NCBI GenBank assembly: GCA_013176395.1
Contig: JABMLP010000004.1
Span: 1,550,001 to 1,614,000 of the forward strand
DNA length: 64,000 bases
DNA from: Venturia oleaginea
Lineage: Eukaryota > Ascomycota > Dothideomycetes > Venturiales > Venturiaceae
Direction of reading: 5' to 3'
Position numbers and translations under genes: made by a program. The notes under the pieces are model-generated. The model was not told the origin of the DNA and made no database searches. It was given only the letters and a program-made list of their open reading frames with translations. This document shows positions 1 to 12,300 of the stretch, in pieces (position 1 is the first letter of the stretch; each line of letters starts with the position of its first letter).

Positions 1-472
1 GAGACGGAGTAGTCTCTACCAAAACCAAAACCAAAACCAACTCCGAGCATGTGGACTCACTCATCAAGATAGTACCCATGCAAGCAGCAATCCTAGATCC
101 GATACCCCCTTTTCACTAACCGCCAATATCTGATCCCATCAGTCTATTGGCCAACGGTAAGTTGCGCCTTTCGTTTTTGTTGTTGTTTCTGGGGTTTTGG
201 TCAATTTGATAATTCAGTATGTTTAAAAGATGCCATACAAAAACAAATTTTTGGGCTTGGAATGAAGGGAGAGTTGACAGTTGGAAACAATGTATGATAG
301 ACAATCGGTAGTGTCCCCCTGGAGCCATACTGGCCCGACGGGTGTATTGAATCCATCCATCCATCCGTCCTCTCACAAAACTAGAAATAGGTATACTCGA
401 TTCGATAATTTACTCACAAAACAGACACGCTCTATGCAATTTCCGCCCCATCCTAGGCATCAGCGACACATC
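1..472. other. Flank without a supported gene
   Basis: No coding region is supported here. Positions about 18-40 hold a short CCAAAA tandem repeat (three to four copies). The rest is ordinary AT-balanced sequence and includes the 3' side of the minus-strand channel gene that ends at 473. Confidence 0.6.
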
Positions 473-2582
473 TCACTTCTTCTCTCCTCTAATCCTCTCC
501 TCCAACCACCACATCTTCCCCCTCAACCCCTCACCCTCTTCTCCAGCCTTGGCGTCTTCATTCCCCTCTCCGGCTTTCATGTCTTCCTCCTCTTCAGCCG
601 AAGCCGAAGCATCCTCTCCTCCAACTCCAGCTCCAGACCCAGCCTCACCACCTTCATCAGCCTTTCCAGCATCAGGCTCAACAGCCTCATCTCCACCTTT
701 ACTCTTCGTGGTGAAAACCCTGGTAACCTTAGAAAGTATCCCCTCTTTAGCTTCCGAGTCCTCACCCTCAGTATCGCCTTGACCTTTGCTATCACCCGCC
801 TTGCTATGCTCAGATTCATCTTCAACAATGTCCTCCTCGAGCGCCCTACCCTCATAGTCATCGCCCTCGGCACTTTCACCGTAGTCGCCTCCATCAAGTT
901 CATCTTCAAACCCCTCCTCGTAGTCTTGGATATACTCCGTCTCCCCCTCTGCAGGTGTGTCATCTTCACCCCCCTCTTTGGTAGCTGTAGTCCACTCATC
1001 CTTGTACTTTTCATCAGCCTCTTTACCCTTCTTCTTGATCTTCTTGCTCTTCTTGCTGCTATCAATCGGACTTGTCTTAGGATCATCGCTGGAACTCTCG
1101 TCCAACCTCTGTATCATCTGTCCCTCGCTCTCTCCCTGCCCCTCAAGCCTTCTAATCTCTTGACTCAGCATTTCTAATTGCTGCCTCCAAACCTCGCTTT
1201 CTCTTTTACTCGAAAGCCCAGCGCTCCTGAGTCTCAAGTTCTCATCTCTCAAAGACTTGATTTCCTCCCCCATCTTCTCGCCCTCCCTCTTTCTCGTAAG
1301 TCCAGCGCTCCTGAGTCTTAAATTTTCATCGCTCAAAGACACGATTTTCTCCTCCATCTCCTCAACTTGCTCTTGAGCACCTAGAGAAAGTTCCTCGATG
1401 ATTTTGAAGACGCGCCAAAGTCGAAGAACAACGATGAGGGAAGCTGCTTCTTCAATTGCACCACCGTGTAGACTGATATCGAGGGCGAATCCGGCAATGA
1501 CGACGAGGGCATCGATGACGTGAAATTTCGATTTGAAGTAAGCGGGTCCGAAGGCCCAGATGGAGAGGACAAGTTCAAGCATGAAGACGGAGGAGAAGAC
1601 GAGGGAGGCGATTTCAAGAGAAGTGAGAGCTTCGTTCCAACCTTTTTTACCCCAGCGCTTTTCGCATTTGAAGAGGGAGATTATGAAAGCTTTGAATTGT
1701 TAGTCTGGGGTTCGAGCTTGGCAAGGCTGAACAGGGGTAACATGGTAGGGATTGTGGGGAGGGAGACTTACCGGCAATGATTCCAGCGACATCGAGTGCC
1801 ACGAGAGCAAGAACGGAGTAATGTCCCATTTTGCTGCTGAGAAAATGTTTGACCTTTTCTCGGGTCGTTTGTATCGCATGTTTCCTCGAATAGGGATCAT
1901 TCCAATGTTCGATATTTGCATATTGCTTGCTTGAACGACTTCTTTTCTTCGTTGGCAGCAGTGGATCTTCCTCATCGTCTCTTTCATCATGATCATTTGG
2001 ATGCTCACGCATGACGAAGTGCTTTGCCTCAATAGCGGCGTGAGCAAGGTCTTGCACAATCCTTATCGCCGCCTTCTCAATATTTTTCGGAGTCAGATAT
2101 TGTGCAAACTGGCTCTCAACATCCGATCCCAGTCCTCCGACCGTGTACTCGATCTGACTTTCAATATTGGAGGATGTTGTTGCGACGGCGTCACTGATGG
2201 CGCCTGCAGCAGACTGGATATCGGAACCAACAGCGTCAGCAGCGTTACTCGCCAACTCATTCACCGTATGCACGATCTGGGCTGAGAATTGGTTTGCGGC
2301 GTCTTGGATGTTTGCTTGCAGTTGTTCTGAGAGGGCGTTTGCTATTTGTTGATCTTCCGAGGGGGTCCGCTTGGGCTTTGCTGGTTTGAGATGGAAGCCG
2401 GAGTATTTTGGGTGGGTCTTTTGATCGGAACGGGCTTCTGCTGATGAGTCTTGTTTTCGAACGTGTGCAACGGGACGAGAGCGAGCAGTGGATTGTGATT
2501 GAGAGGGTTTAGAAGTGGACATGGCGTCCTCTCGTAAGTGAGGAGAGGAGTGAGGACGTTTTGCGGCGGATTTCGATGCCAT
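473..2582 (-). CDS. Voltage-gated proton channel-like protein (Hv1/HVCN1 family)
   Basis: Predicted voltage-sensor-only proton channel of the plasma membrane, which would let H+ leave the cell on depolarisation. Two exons, complement(473..1689) and complement(1772..2582), give 675 aa. The intron (1690..1771) has a GTAAGT donor, a CTAAC branch and an AAG acceptor. Joining it completes S1 (about 255-275, with Asp264). S2 is about 295-317, and S3 about 327-342 with Asp330. S4 is about 354-372 with RLWRVFK, giving spaced charges R360, R363 and K366; the RLWR core is the Hv1 signature. No pore domain follows, as expected for Hv1. S4 runs into a coiled coil (about 370-470) that should dimerise the channel. 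Within it the motif DENLRLRSAGL occurs twice, an internal duplication. The 250-residue N-terminus is Ala/Ser-rich with a basic patch, and the last about 200 residues are strongly acidic. The start is the first ATG of the long open frame. Family assignment is firm; proton selectivity is inferred from D264 and S4. Confidence 0.85.
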
Positions 2583-3087
2583 GTAGGGATGATAAGGCTG
2601 ATTGTCTTGGTATTCCTTAGGGATTGGTGTTTCGTATTCGTATTCAGGGTCTGGTCAGGTAATTTGCAACGTAGTATAATGAGAGAGACTGTGGAATTGA
2701 ATTGTGAGGGTGTTTGTTATGAAGAGTAAGAAAGACTGCACGATTGAGTAGGACGAGTAGGCATCGCGCCTACCTTCGCTATTAAGACAAACTTATTTGG
2801 TATCTAAAGTAAGAAGTTAGAAAAGCGCCGAGTATAAGAATAGGCCGCCAATTTGCCCATTTGCAGTAATACTCCTAATACTCCTGCATCTCCGCATTCA
2901 TTCATTCGTTGCGGCCTCTCGCTTTGACAGGGTTTCTTAGCGCGCGCCATGTCGCATTCTCTCTACTCACCAGGTCACCGCAACCGTTCATCTTCATCAT
3001 CACCAATCCAAACTTATAACAGTACGCCCATCCCCAAACTCACCAAATACCAACAATAACTCGCACACATACACCAACTAACCCATC
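2583..3087. promoter_or_regulatory. Shared upstream region of the divergent Hv1-like and PAB2 genes
   Basis: About 505 bp separate two divergent start codons, so both promoters must lie here. There is a C/A-rich leader just before the PAB2 ATG at 3088, typical of highly expressed fungal genes. No discrete operator or TATA box can be assigned with confidence. Confidence 0.4.
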
Positions 3088-4355
3088 ATGACTTCGGCAG
3101 CCAACCCTCCTCCAATCCCAACCTCAGTCTACATGTCCGACACCACGGCTCACAACGAGGAGGTCGACCACCAGGATCTGCCAGATACCCAAGCCGCGAC
3201 TGACAACAATGACGAGAACGATGTGAGTTGCTGAACATGAACAAGCCGACGGCTTTCACTTACGCGCGCCCAGGAAGAAATCACGGCCATGAAGAAGCGT
3301 CTCGAAGACATGGAAGCCGAAGCTGCCAAACTGCGCGAAATGCAAACCCAGATCGACGGCAACGCCTTTGCACCTTCACACGAGAGCAAGGAGGCCATCG
3401 ACTCGCGCAGCATCTTCGTCGGCAACGTCGACTATGGCGCGAGTCCGGAGGAGATACAAGACCACTTCAAGACATGCGGAAGCATCAACCGGGTCACCAT
3501 TTTGTTGGACAAGTTCACGGGTCATCCAAAGGGGTTAGTGTGATTTCATCACAGCAAAAGATCGTTAAGTCAAGAGTTATTGTTGCTACTGCCTGTCTCC
3601 CCTTTTCAAAAGCATCTTCTTGGTGTCGAGAATTCGGATGCACCAGATTTGAGGATGACAGTCACGCATAACAGACAGCACAACTCACACTTGCCCTTGA
3701 GCACTAAGCTTTGTTCAAAACTTCTTTTTCGCTACCTGGCAAGAGCTTGGCAGCAAGAGGTGGATTAACGGAACGCTAATGGGCGTATGCAGGTATGCGT
3801 ATGTGGAGTTCTCAGACCCACAGCTCGTCACACAGGCTCTTGTGCTGAATGATAGCATCTTCCGTGGTCGTCAACTCAAGGTATATCTTCACTCTTCCCT
3901 CCTACGCCCGCATCTTGCAACTCCTCTGACACAATACAACAGGTCACAGCCAAGCGTACGAACCTACCGGGCCTACAACATCGCGGCGGCGGACGTGGAG
4001 GTCCTATGGGAGGTCCACGAGGTGGCGGAGGCTATGGTGGCCCACGAGGCGGAGGTGGATATAGGGGAGGTCGCGGCGGCGGAAGTGGTTACGGTCCACC
4101 TGGAGGATTCCAACCGCGCGGAGGGTAAGTTCTACCACCTGGCATACAACCCTTTAATTCTGGATCGAGAGCAACGAATTTTGGCAACACTCTTAAGAGA
4201 GATTGCCAGGTATTTGTTGCTCTCGATCTTGAGCAGAGGTAGTCAAATTTCACCTAGCGTCCATGTATCTCACGGAGTCTAACAGATACTACCAAAGTGG
4301 ATACCGAGGTGGCTTCCAACCCAGAGGGCGCGGTCGTGGATACAGCCCATACTAG
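3088..4355 (+). CDS. pab2: Nuclear poly(A)-binding protein 2 (PABPN1/Pab2 family)
   Basis: Binds poly(A) tails in the nucleus, with roles in polyadenylation and RNA decay in homologues. Five exons (3088..3222, 3274..3533, 3793..3880, 3943..4124, 4286..4355) give 244 aa. All donors are GT, with CAG acceptors. The layout is: acidic N-terminus; short coiled coil (about 47-70); one RRM (about 88-165) with RNP2 [10 protein letters not shown] and RNP1 KGYAYVEF; then an Arg/Gly-rich tail ending [10 protein letters not shown]. Coiled coil, one RRM and RGG tail is the PABPN1/Pab2 order, and the RRM contains the family string [14 protein letters not shown]. The RRM is split inside RNP1 by a 259-nt intron, long for this locus, and the tail is split by a 161-nt intron. 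Long introns are notable because fission yeast Pab2 acts on intron-containing and meiotic transcripts; autoregulation here would be pure inference. Confidence 0.9.
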
Positions 4356-5648
4356 AATATCAGACAGCGATGGTCCGTGTCCTGATGCGTTTGGAGAATG
4401 GGAGTGAAATTGCAAAATTCTTATGTTGTACACTAGTCGGGCTGCGAATAACTTGAGCGATGAGCTGGCAGGTCGCACGCTCTGTGGAAATAATCTATTG
4501 CTACAAATTACAGCGCTTTACTTGAACATGGTGTTCTTGATTCTTTCGTGCCTTGTGAGACCCAAAATCGGAATTGACTCGCGGATGCGGAATCAGCATA
4601 GGCGACCAGTAAACAGCAGAAATTCTGTCTCTTGTCTCGTCTTTTCTCGAAGAAAAAAACGTGGAGATTGTGATGAATCACCGCTTTCGTCTTCGTCATC
4701 GTGCCACAGACTTTGAACATTCCCATCGTACCCCTGTTTGTCAACCGAAGTTTTGACGGGAAGTAAATGCAAGCTTGTCACGTACCTAGCTCGATAGAAC
4801 CGAGGACCTCGGGGACCTTGTACCAGAGAAGCGAGGTTTCCAAACGGGGACAACGTAGAGATGAGTATGGTTATGTTTCCCTGTTTGGATATTGAATATA
4901 GACGATGGATTCGTTAACGACAACGTTAACGTTGACTTGTGTTTTGTTGGACTTGAGTATCGGGTTTGGGAATGGTGGTTATGATTGATGATGATGGTAA
5001 TGGTAATGATGGTGAATTTAGTTATGTTTGATTGGTGGATATTCACAATCGCGCAGTTGGCAGTATATATCTACTGGCATTTCCTCTGCCTCTTCAGGGG
5101 GAGTATCCTCGATGCGACGACCGGTTGGGTTTATAGTCTAGGGAAGAGGAGACCCGAGTACATCCTAAACCACCCGGGATCATATTCACGAATAAGCGCT
5201 ACGAGGCAGGGATCACAATCGCTGCGAAAGTTTGTAGGCCATCGAGAAGGCCGATGAGTTCAAACTATGTAACATCCGAAAGGACAGCACCACCACCACC
5301 ACTGAACCATCGATCGATTCGAAATTAATTCGCCTGGGGTTCCACTTAGTCACATACTCGCCAAGTTATGTGGTAATCTCTTTGGCTCTTCACTGTTTGG
5401 TGGTATCTGGATTCAGGTTGTATACATCGTCCCAAAAACCAAACAGAGAAGAAGACCCATCCTTGTACATAGATAGTTACAAATCAAAAACTGCATACAA
5501 GCTGCGATCAAGTATATACAAAAAGAAGAGCAAAACCAATAGCTCTAGTCAAACCAAAAGAGCCCAACGAGAACTCCATCCTATCCAAACGCATCCCAAC
5601 CGCGAAACGCTACTTGTCCAAAATCTCACAAACGCCAGATGAACCAAC
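4356..5648. other. Intergenic, no supported gene
   Basis: 1.3 kb between two convergent genes. Only short open frames without recognisable domains were found, together with 3' UTR-like AT-rich sequence and a TGATGATGG/TAATGG simple-repeat stretch near 4985-5015. Confidence 0.5.
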
Positions 5649-8372
5649 TCAGAGACGAACCTTAGCACCAATGCCCCCACCTCTAAACCAAACGCCAACA
5701 TCATAACTCCCAATCCGAATGCCCACCTCAGCTCGGGCACTAAGTCTCAACTGCCCACCAATCGCCTTCCTAAGAGCCTCATATCCAACACTGCCCAGAC
5801 TCCAATCAACCGGTAGCCTGGGCGTCGTGCTAGCACCTGGCGGTACAGCAAAAGGCAATTCATACTCGATCTTTCCCACATCGTCCTCCTTGTAAAAAGC
5901 TGTGGCGTTGATCTTGGTGATGTACAATGTAGTCTTTGACAATGGTGAAAGTAGAACAAAGTTGGCTGTTGAACTGAAAAGATGCATGGTCGCTTCTTGT
6001 ATGAAATGAGGTTTGCCTTCGTCTGCCCCTGGTGGATTTTCGGGGTCATCACCATCGCTAGGTGGCTTTGGAGAGTGCATCCTTGGGGTTGGAATGGTGA
6101 CAGTGAACCCTGCGAGAGCTTTTCCCAGTGCTGGTTGGGAAGGGAGAGTGCCTTTGTGCGTGCGAAAGCTGATGGTGGTATTATAGCCAGAGATATATTG
6201 AGATAAAAGCTCCCGGCCTACACTTTTGCCTTTGGCTCCACCAGCCACATATGGCTCCCATTCAGCTTGAACAAGAAGATTAGTGTTGTTTCCGGATACG
6301 ACAGTAAGATTTCGTGCGGTAATATGGCCTAGTGCGGTACCGTTGGTGAGCAGCTTAATATTGACATAGGGTACAGTCGCAGAATACGAAGTAGGGTTCG
6401 TGAAGTTGACCAGCGCTTGTATGGTCAAGCCGTCAGGTCTAGAATCGAGAATCGTGAGGTTTCCAATTTTTGGACTGAATCCAGTCAGTCCACCATCGCC
6501 GGAAATGATAGCTGTGGACAAGGTTTTAGCTTGAACATACCAATTGTTAAAGGCCATAATTAAAACCCACGTTTCACTGGGACGTCGCCCTCAGCCGGGA
6601 TTTCCCGAACCGTCAAGGTACCCAGAGTGGTCTCCATTTCGACATCGACTTCTGCTTTGAGGCTGAGCATCACCGGCTTTCCACCGAAGAGAAGTTTCTG
6701 CACAATATCGCTGAAGACATCGTCGTTGGTGATGATAAGTGGCGCATCGGTAATGTGAGATTCCACCAATAGGGCTGGCGATTCGCCGCCATGCGCTGGG
6801 ACTCTGGTGGAATTTGCGGCCTGCCATTTGTGAAGATCCAGGCGCCCAAGCTTGTCACCTTTGTAGAAAACATTGGCCTTAGCTCGAACGCGATTGACAT
6901 CGACAGGGAAGTTCATCTCTTGAGGCAAGTTGATTAGAGCCTTGATATTGGCAGAGATCAACGGATCAGATTCTGGGGAGCCAGGTGCGGCCCATGGATC
7001 CGGGAGACTAAAGTGTACATCTGTGAGCGAAAAGTTGCGAATGAGTTTGTCGAAAGTGTGTCCTCGGAAAGGCACTGGCACAGTGATGCTGGACATAAGT
7101 TCAGACAGCCATTTAGGAGTGTCCACTGAAGGCGAATCGGAGCCTCGAACATAGATGGTGGAGTCGTCGCCATGTATGTAGCTTTTGATGAAGGAATCAA
7201 GAGGCGACTTGTCGGACCCTGGGCATTCGCTAACAAGCTTATCGGGGAAGTGGCGGATATTACCGGTTACGTTCAAGTTGACGTCTGACTTTGGGTGGAT
7301 GTTCAATGAGTTGGTAAGGGAGTCAGCGACCATAATGTGAGGCTGATCGGGAGAACAATTGTCGACCATGATGCTGAATCCCAAAGGCGGCACCCTTACA
7401 GAAATGGGATAGTCGTTCTTGACCCAGATGGAGACATCTGCAGCCATGCCCTTGCCGTTTGGTAGCTTCACCTCGTGGAAGTTCAATCTTGTAATGTTGA
7501 ATGCAGGCATCTTGGGGATCTCGTCGCCTAATGTCATTAGTATAGTAAAATCGAATTCCATGTGAAGACTTACCAGCAAAGACTAGTGACTGAGAAATCG
7601 CCTGAGACCCCAAATTGAAAATGCCAGACCTGAGCCGCACATCTGCTTCTCCAAGGACTCTAAGTTGTCCCAGGCGGCCACTGACCCAGTCGTCCGCGAT
7701 CTTGCGAATGCCGCCAACATCACCGGGGGTCAGATCTGCCAGAAAATCCACCTCCGTTCGTCTGCCATTGCGCAGGTTCACGACTATCGGCGGCACTACA
7801 GCGGTTCCGAGTATTATGCCACCATATTCGGGAAGAGAAACTTGGACCGTGGATTCTTTGCTCTCTACAGCACCAGCAATCCAGGTTCCGAAGACTCCTA
7901 TGTCTCGCACGTATTTCTTATGAACCTTGCCAGCGTCCAATTGGAATACACCTTGTATTCTTGCTCTTGCTCCCCCAGCCGTAAACTCCGGTAACGATAT
8001 GCTCGTGATCTCAAAGTCCTTGGCCTGCATCGCATATTCCTCCATAACCTCCGGAACGAAGAAACCCAGAAGCATGATCGTTATCGTAAAGATGCATAAA
8101 AGTAGTAGGGCAATGAATGAAGGCCATCTCCTCAAGAACCTCTGTTTCAGGGTGATGGAGCCATTGATGGAGCGGAGTAAGCTCGAGGTTGCGGAGGAGA
8201 GGGGCCGTGGGGATTCTTGATCTTCGCTGTCTCTACTCGCAAGAAGGGGAGTAGCTTCTGATGATCTGGATGACCGCTGAGAGCGTATAGAGCCTTTGTT
8301 GGGAGGAGGTGAGCTTGAACGTGTATACGGGCCAGCGGTAGACCACTCCGCGGTGGTGCCGTAGTCGGTCAT
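5649..8372 (-). CDS. Tag1-like vacuolar membrane glycoprotein (DUF3712 type)
   Basis: Predicted type II vacuolar membrane protein similar to yeast Tag1, which helps terminate autophagy. Three exons, complement(5649..6529), complement(6571..7527) and complement(7574..8372), sum to 2,637 nt and give 878 aa. Introns are 41 and 46 nt. The 41-nt one (donor GTGGGT, acceptor CAAG) is short but restores the phase exactly. A cytosolic Ser-rich tail carries EATPLL (about residues 39-44), an acidic dileucine motif of the AP-3 vacuolar sorting type. One membrane segment follows (about 86-106). The large luminal part contains repeated LEA/DUF3712-like beta-sandwich modules and many N-glycosylation sequons (NIT, NVT, NFS, NLT, NFT, NGT, NTT). 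Length and layout match fungal Tag1-like proteins of about 900 aa. If the short intron is rejected, the alternative is a frameshift near 6555. Confidence 0.72.
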
Positions 8373-8994
8373 ATTGGAAGAAAGTGTGATTTGGATTGAT
8401 CTAAGTGTCTGATTGCTGCATTCCAGGATAGAAAGAAATAGGAAATGAACGGTTTCAGAAGGTTGCTGTTGTTGTTGGGCTTTGGAATAGGTATGAACGT
8501 GAGTATGAATGATGACGAATCCGGGGTAGTCACGTATCCACAAAGTATGTCCGATAAGAATTCTGGAAGCCGATTCTAAATTGTCATTTCTCCTTCTATT
8601 GTTTGCAAAAGTATCACAGGAATTTGTCTAGGAAAGCCCGTAATCACGTGATACTCGAATCAGGGCTTTTTATTGAAGTTCACGCTAATACCTAAAAGCT
8701 TCAAGCTGTAACCCGAGCATATCCTCTATCAATATAGCAAATAAAATTACGATCTACGAAGACGTCATAAAGCTAATTCTTATCGTCACCCAGACCCAAC
8801 GTTAATTTACCACCCTCCTAACTACCGCGAATTCGAAGCTCTCTTTAGCTTTAAAGTTCTGCGAATTCAAATTGATGTCGATAATCTTCTACTAACTTAG
8901 TCTCGAGGATTCGCCAGAACTTTATCACCATCGGTCTCTTTTTGAAAGTTAGTATTAGGATGTAAGGTGTTTTCGAAGGGGAAAGAATTAGTAA
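8373..8994. other. Upstream region of the Tag1-like gene and left flank of the Gypsy insertion
   Basis: No gene seen. It holds the 5' side of the minus-strand Tag1-like gene, with a CAACAACAACAG-type simple repeat near 8460-8480, and AT-rich unique-looking sequence up to the CCGTG target duplication at 8995..8999. Confidence 0.45.
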
Positions 8995-8999
8995 CCGTG

Positions 9000-9331
9000 T
9001 GTAAGAGTTCAACCCTCAAAGGTGTTTCGCAAGTGAGGGAAGACAGCTTATATTTCAAGTATCTAAGTACAGAGAAGAAAGTGTAAGTACAGGAAGGATA
9101 GCTAGTATATATAATCCTCCTCTTACAATAGATCCTTCTAGAAAGTATCTTTAAATGGAAACGTGACAGCTTGCAAAATAGAACATGGCAGCTTGCGAAA
9201 TAGAACATGACAGCTTGCAAAATAGAACATGACAGCTTGCAAAATAGAACATGACAGCTTGCAGAATAACAAGAGAACAATTGGAAATCCAGTCATGGAT
9301 AAGCTAGAGAGAAGGATTCCATCCCTTAACA
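9000..9331 (-). repeat. 3' LTR of element 1
   Basis: 332 bp, TG...CA. It holds five copies of a 22-bp tandem unit (GACAGCTTGCAAAATAGAAC plus AT) from about 9165 to 9270, in the U3 part as read on the minus strand, where upstream activating repeats would lie. The self-primer complement TATCTAAGTAC is at 9060..9070. Confidence 0.95.
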
Positions 9332-9351
9332 TTATCCCCTCCCCCCCTCTC
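9332..9351 (-). other. Polypurine tract of element 1
   Basis: On the sense (minus) strand an uninterrupted run of A and G directly precedes the 3' LTR and primes plus-strand DNA synthesis. It also encodes the last residues of pol (REGGRG). The pol stop TAA (9332..9334) touches the LTR boundary at 9331. Confidence 0.85.
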
Positions 9352-12300
9352 TTGTAGATCGATGTGAGCGTAGTCTCTGAGGGCGTAGTATAGGTCCGTC
9401 GTTTTCAAGAACGTTGCCGTAGGCACTTTCAAAAGCGTCCAGAGCTGTAGTTTGTTGGAGTTCGCTAAGGGGTTCCCACGTAGGATCAACGTAGCCTACC
9501 CACTTAACTAAGACTTCTCGCGTTTGTTGTCGACCTCGCCGGCGCCATCTTGCGGCTAGAATAGCCTCGATACCGTATTCCTCGTCTCCTTGTTCAGTTA
9601 CTATAGGAGGCGGCTGTGTATTATCTTGTATTTGTGAAGGTAGAGGATCTGTGCCAGCTCTCCTAAGTAAAGACGTATGAAATCGGTTGTGGATTCCTCT
9701 GGGTGTATCAAGCTCGTAAGACATTGAGTTGATAACTCGTGTAACTGTATACTTCCCATGAATCCAGTCTAGTTTCTTACAAGGACGTAGGGTTTTTACG
9801 TTCTTTAGGTTGAGCCAGACTTTGTCTCCCACTTTAAAAGAGTCAGCCGGAGCACGATCTCTATTAGAGTAGTATTCTTGCTGTTGCTGAGCTGATACCA
9901 TTGACGTTTCTGCCCATTCTTGTGCGTCCTTCAATTTTGCTACAAGATCTTGTGCTTTTTCTTTTGGATTCTTAGGGGTTTCCTGGGGAGCTTCAACAGT
10001 TCCTATATGCTCAATGTTATAACCGTGGGTTAAGAAGAAAGGCGATAGGCCCGTAGCTTGGTTTGGTCTATTATCGAGGCATATTTGAGCAATAGGCAGG
10101 AGCTCGACCCAGTCGTTCTGACTAAATGTACAGAACTTACGTAGATAGGCTTCAACTTCTTGATTTCTTCTTTCCGTAGATCCATCAGTCTCAGGGTGAT
10201 ACGCTGTAGAGAGTCTTCTCTCTATCTTAAGAAGGTGACAAACTTCTTTCCAGAAAGCATTAACAAATTGCGTGTCCCTATCTGAGACTAGAGATCTAGG
10301 AAGCCAGTGTAATCTTACGTAGTTCTGCATAAATAGTTTTGCAAATCCTTCAGCTCCAAACTGTTCTTTAGGCACTGGGAACAGGATAGTTCCTTTACCC
10401 AAGCGGTCAGTAATAACGCAGAGTCTTGTGCATCTTTGGCTCTCTGGTAATTCGACTATGAAGTCTACTGAAATATCTTGCCAGATACGGCTAGGGACAG
10501 GAAGAGGTTTAAGTAAACCTTTCTTTTTGTCTCGCCAGACTGAAGTTCTTCCGCAGACGTCACAATTGCGTATAAACTGACGTATATCTTGAGCAAATCC
10601 CGGCCAGTAGAACTGTCTGGAGAGAATAGCAATAGTAGCTTCTCGTCCAGGATGCCCTGATAGGACTGAATCGTGTATTTCTTGAATTACTCCTGTTAAG
10701 AGAGGCTCGTAGGAGGGCAACCAGATTCGGTCTCTATAGTAGAGCTGGTTATTTTCGACTTTACAATCTCCTATAGAAGTAGGAACCTTTAGCTTAGATG
10801 GGAACTGCCTATCTTGCTTTAGAACGCTTTGGAAAATACGTCTGTAGTCTAGATCTCCTTCGAGTGCAGTTTCCCATCTATCCCTTAGATCACCTGAGAG
10901 AAAGGGATTTTGTATAAAGGGGATAGGTTCTTTGTCTACTTCTTGAGCATTTTCTTGGGCAGCTTGTTCTCTTGCAGGAGTCTTATCCTCTAGAACGTTA
11001 ATCCAAAGCTTTGGAGGTAATAACGTTCTAGTTCTTTCAACGATTCTTGGGTCTTGAATATCCTTTGGGAGATCTTGATCCCTTCGAGTTAAGGCGTCTG
11101 GAACTACAGATTCAGAGCCTGGGCGATAGCCTAGTTTGAAGTTAAACTTAGCTAGTATCTGCGCCCATCTCATTTGCCTTTCATTTAGTTCCCTTTTTAC
11201 CATAAACTTCTCAAGGTTCTTGTGATCTGTGAGGATAATGAATGGCTTACTTAGGCTTAGTAGCTCGCTAGTCCAATGGACTAGAGCTTTGACTATAGCC
11301 ATAAGTTCTTTGTCGTGGATATCATAATTGCATTCGGCTGGCAAGTGCTTAGTAGAGAAGAAAGCACATGGTTTCCAGTTACCTAGCTCATCTTTTTGAC
11401 TAAGTACTGCTCCGGAAGCCCAGCCTGAAGCATCAGGTTCTACTCGCGTAGGCTTATCTTCATCAAGTGCAGACAGGACAGGTTCTTTGCAAAACTCTGC
11501 CTTAAGTTTTTGAAAAGATTCTTCTTGCTCCTTTCCCCATAAAAATGGAGTATTCTTCTTTGTAAGGCGAACCAGAGGCTCCCTTATTGTTGAGTTATCT
11601 TTTACAAAGTCACGGTAGAAGTTTGTAAAGCCTAGGAAGCCACGTACTCCTCGTAGAGTAGTAGGACGTTCCTATTCTTTAATTGCTTTGATCTTCTCCG
11701 GATCCATGTGTAGGCCCGTTTCAGTATCTATAACGAAGCCTAGATACTTGACTCGTTTGGTATTAAACTCGCACTTCCGAATATCAAGGTATAACCCAGC
11801 GTTAAGGCAGCTTTGAAGTATCTTTTCAGTCTTTTCTTCATGGTCTTTAAGGTTCTTTGAAGAGTATATTACTATATCGTCTAGATAAGCTGAGCAGAAC
11901 TCGTCTAGGTATCGTCGAAGGATATAGTTTATATACCGTTGAAAAGACGCAGGTGCACCGGTTAAGCCAAAGGGAGTAACTAGCCATTCAAATAGACCAT
12001 ATCTAGTTCGAAAGGCAGTTTTGAACTCATCTCCCGTTGCGATTCGAATCTTGTGGAAGGCAGCATTTACATCAAGCTTACTAAGATACTTAGCACGAGC
12101 TAAGGTTAGTAAAGTCTCTTTTACTAACGGTAGCGGGTACCTATCCTTTCGAGTAATTGCGTTTAAGGCTCGGTAGTCTACGCAAAAGCGTAAGCCCCCT
12201 CCTGGTTTCTTCACAAAGAGAACTGGAGACGCAGCAACTGATTTACTCTCTCGGATAAAGCCTTTATCTAGTAGCTCTGTAAGAGTCCTTCGAAAAACAA

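Noticed and set aside
281..1177. Long plus-strand open frame of 298 codons opposite the proton channel gene
   Set aside because: It is the antisense shadow of the low-complexity acidic C-terminus; Leu/Ser-rich with no domain.
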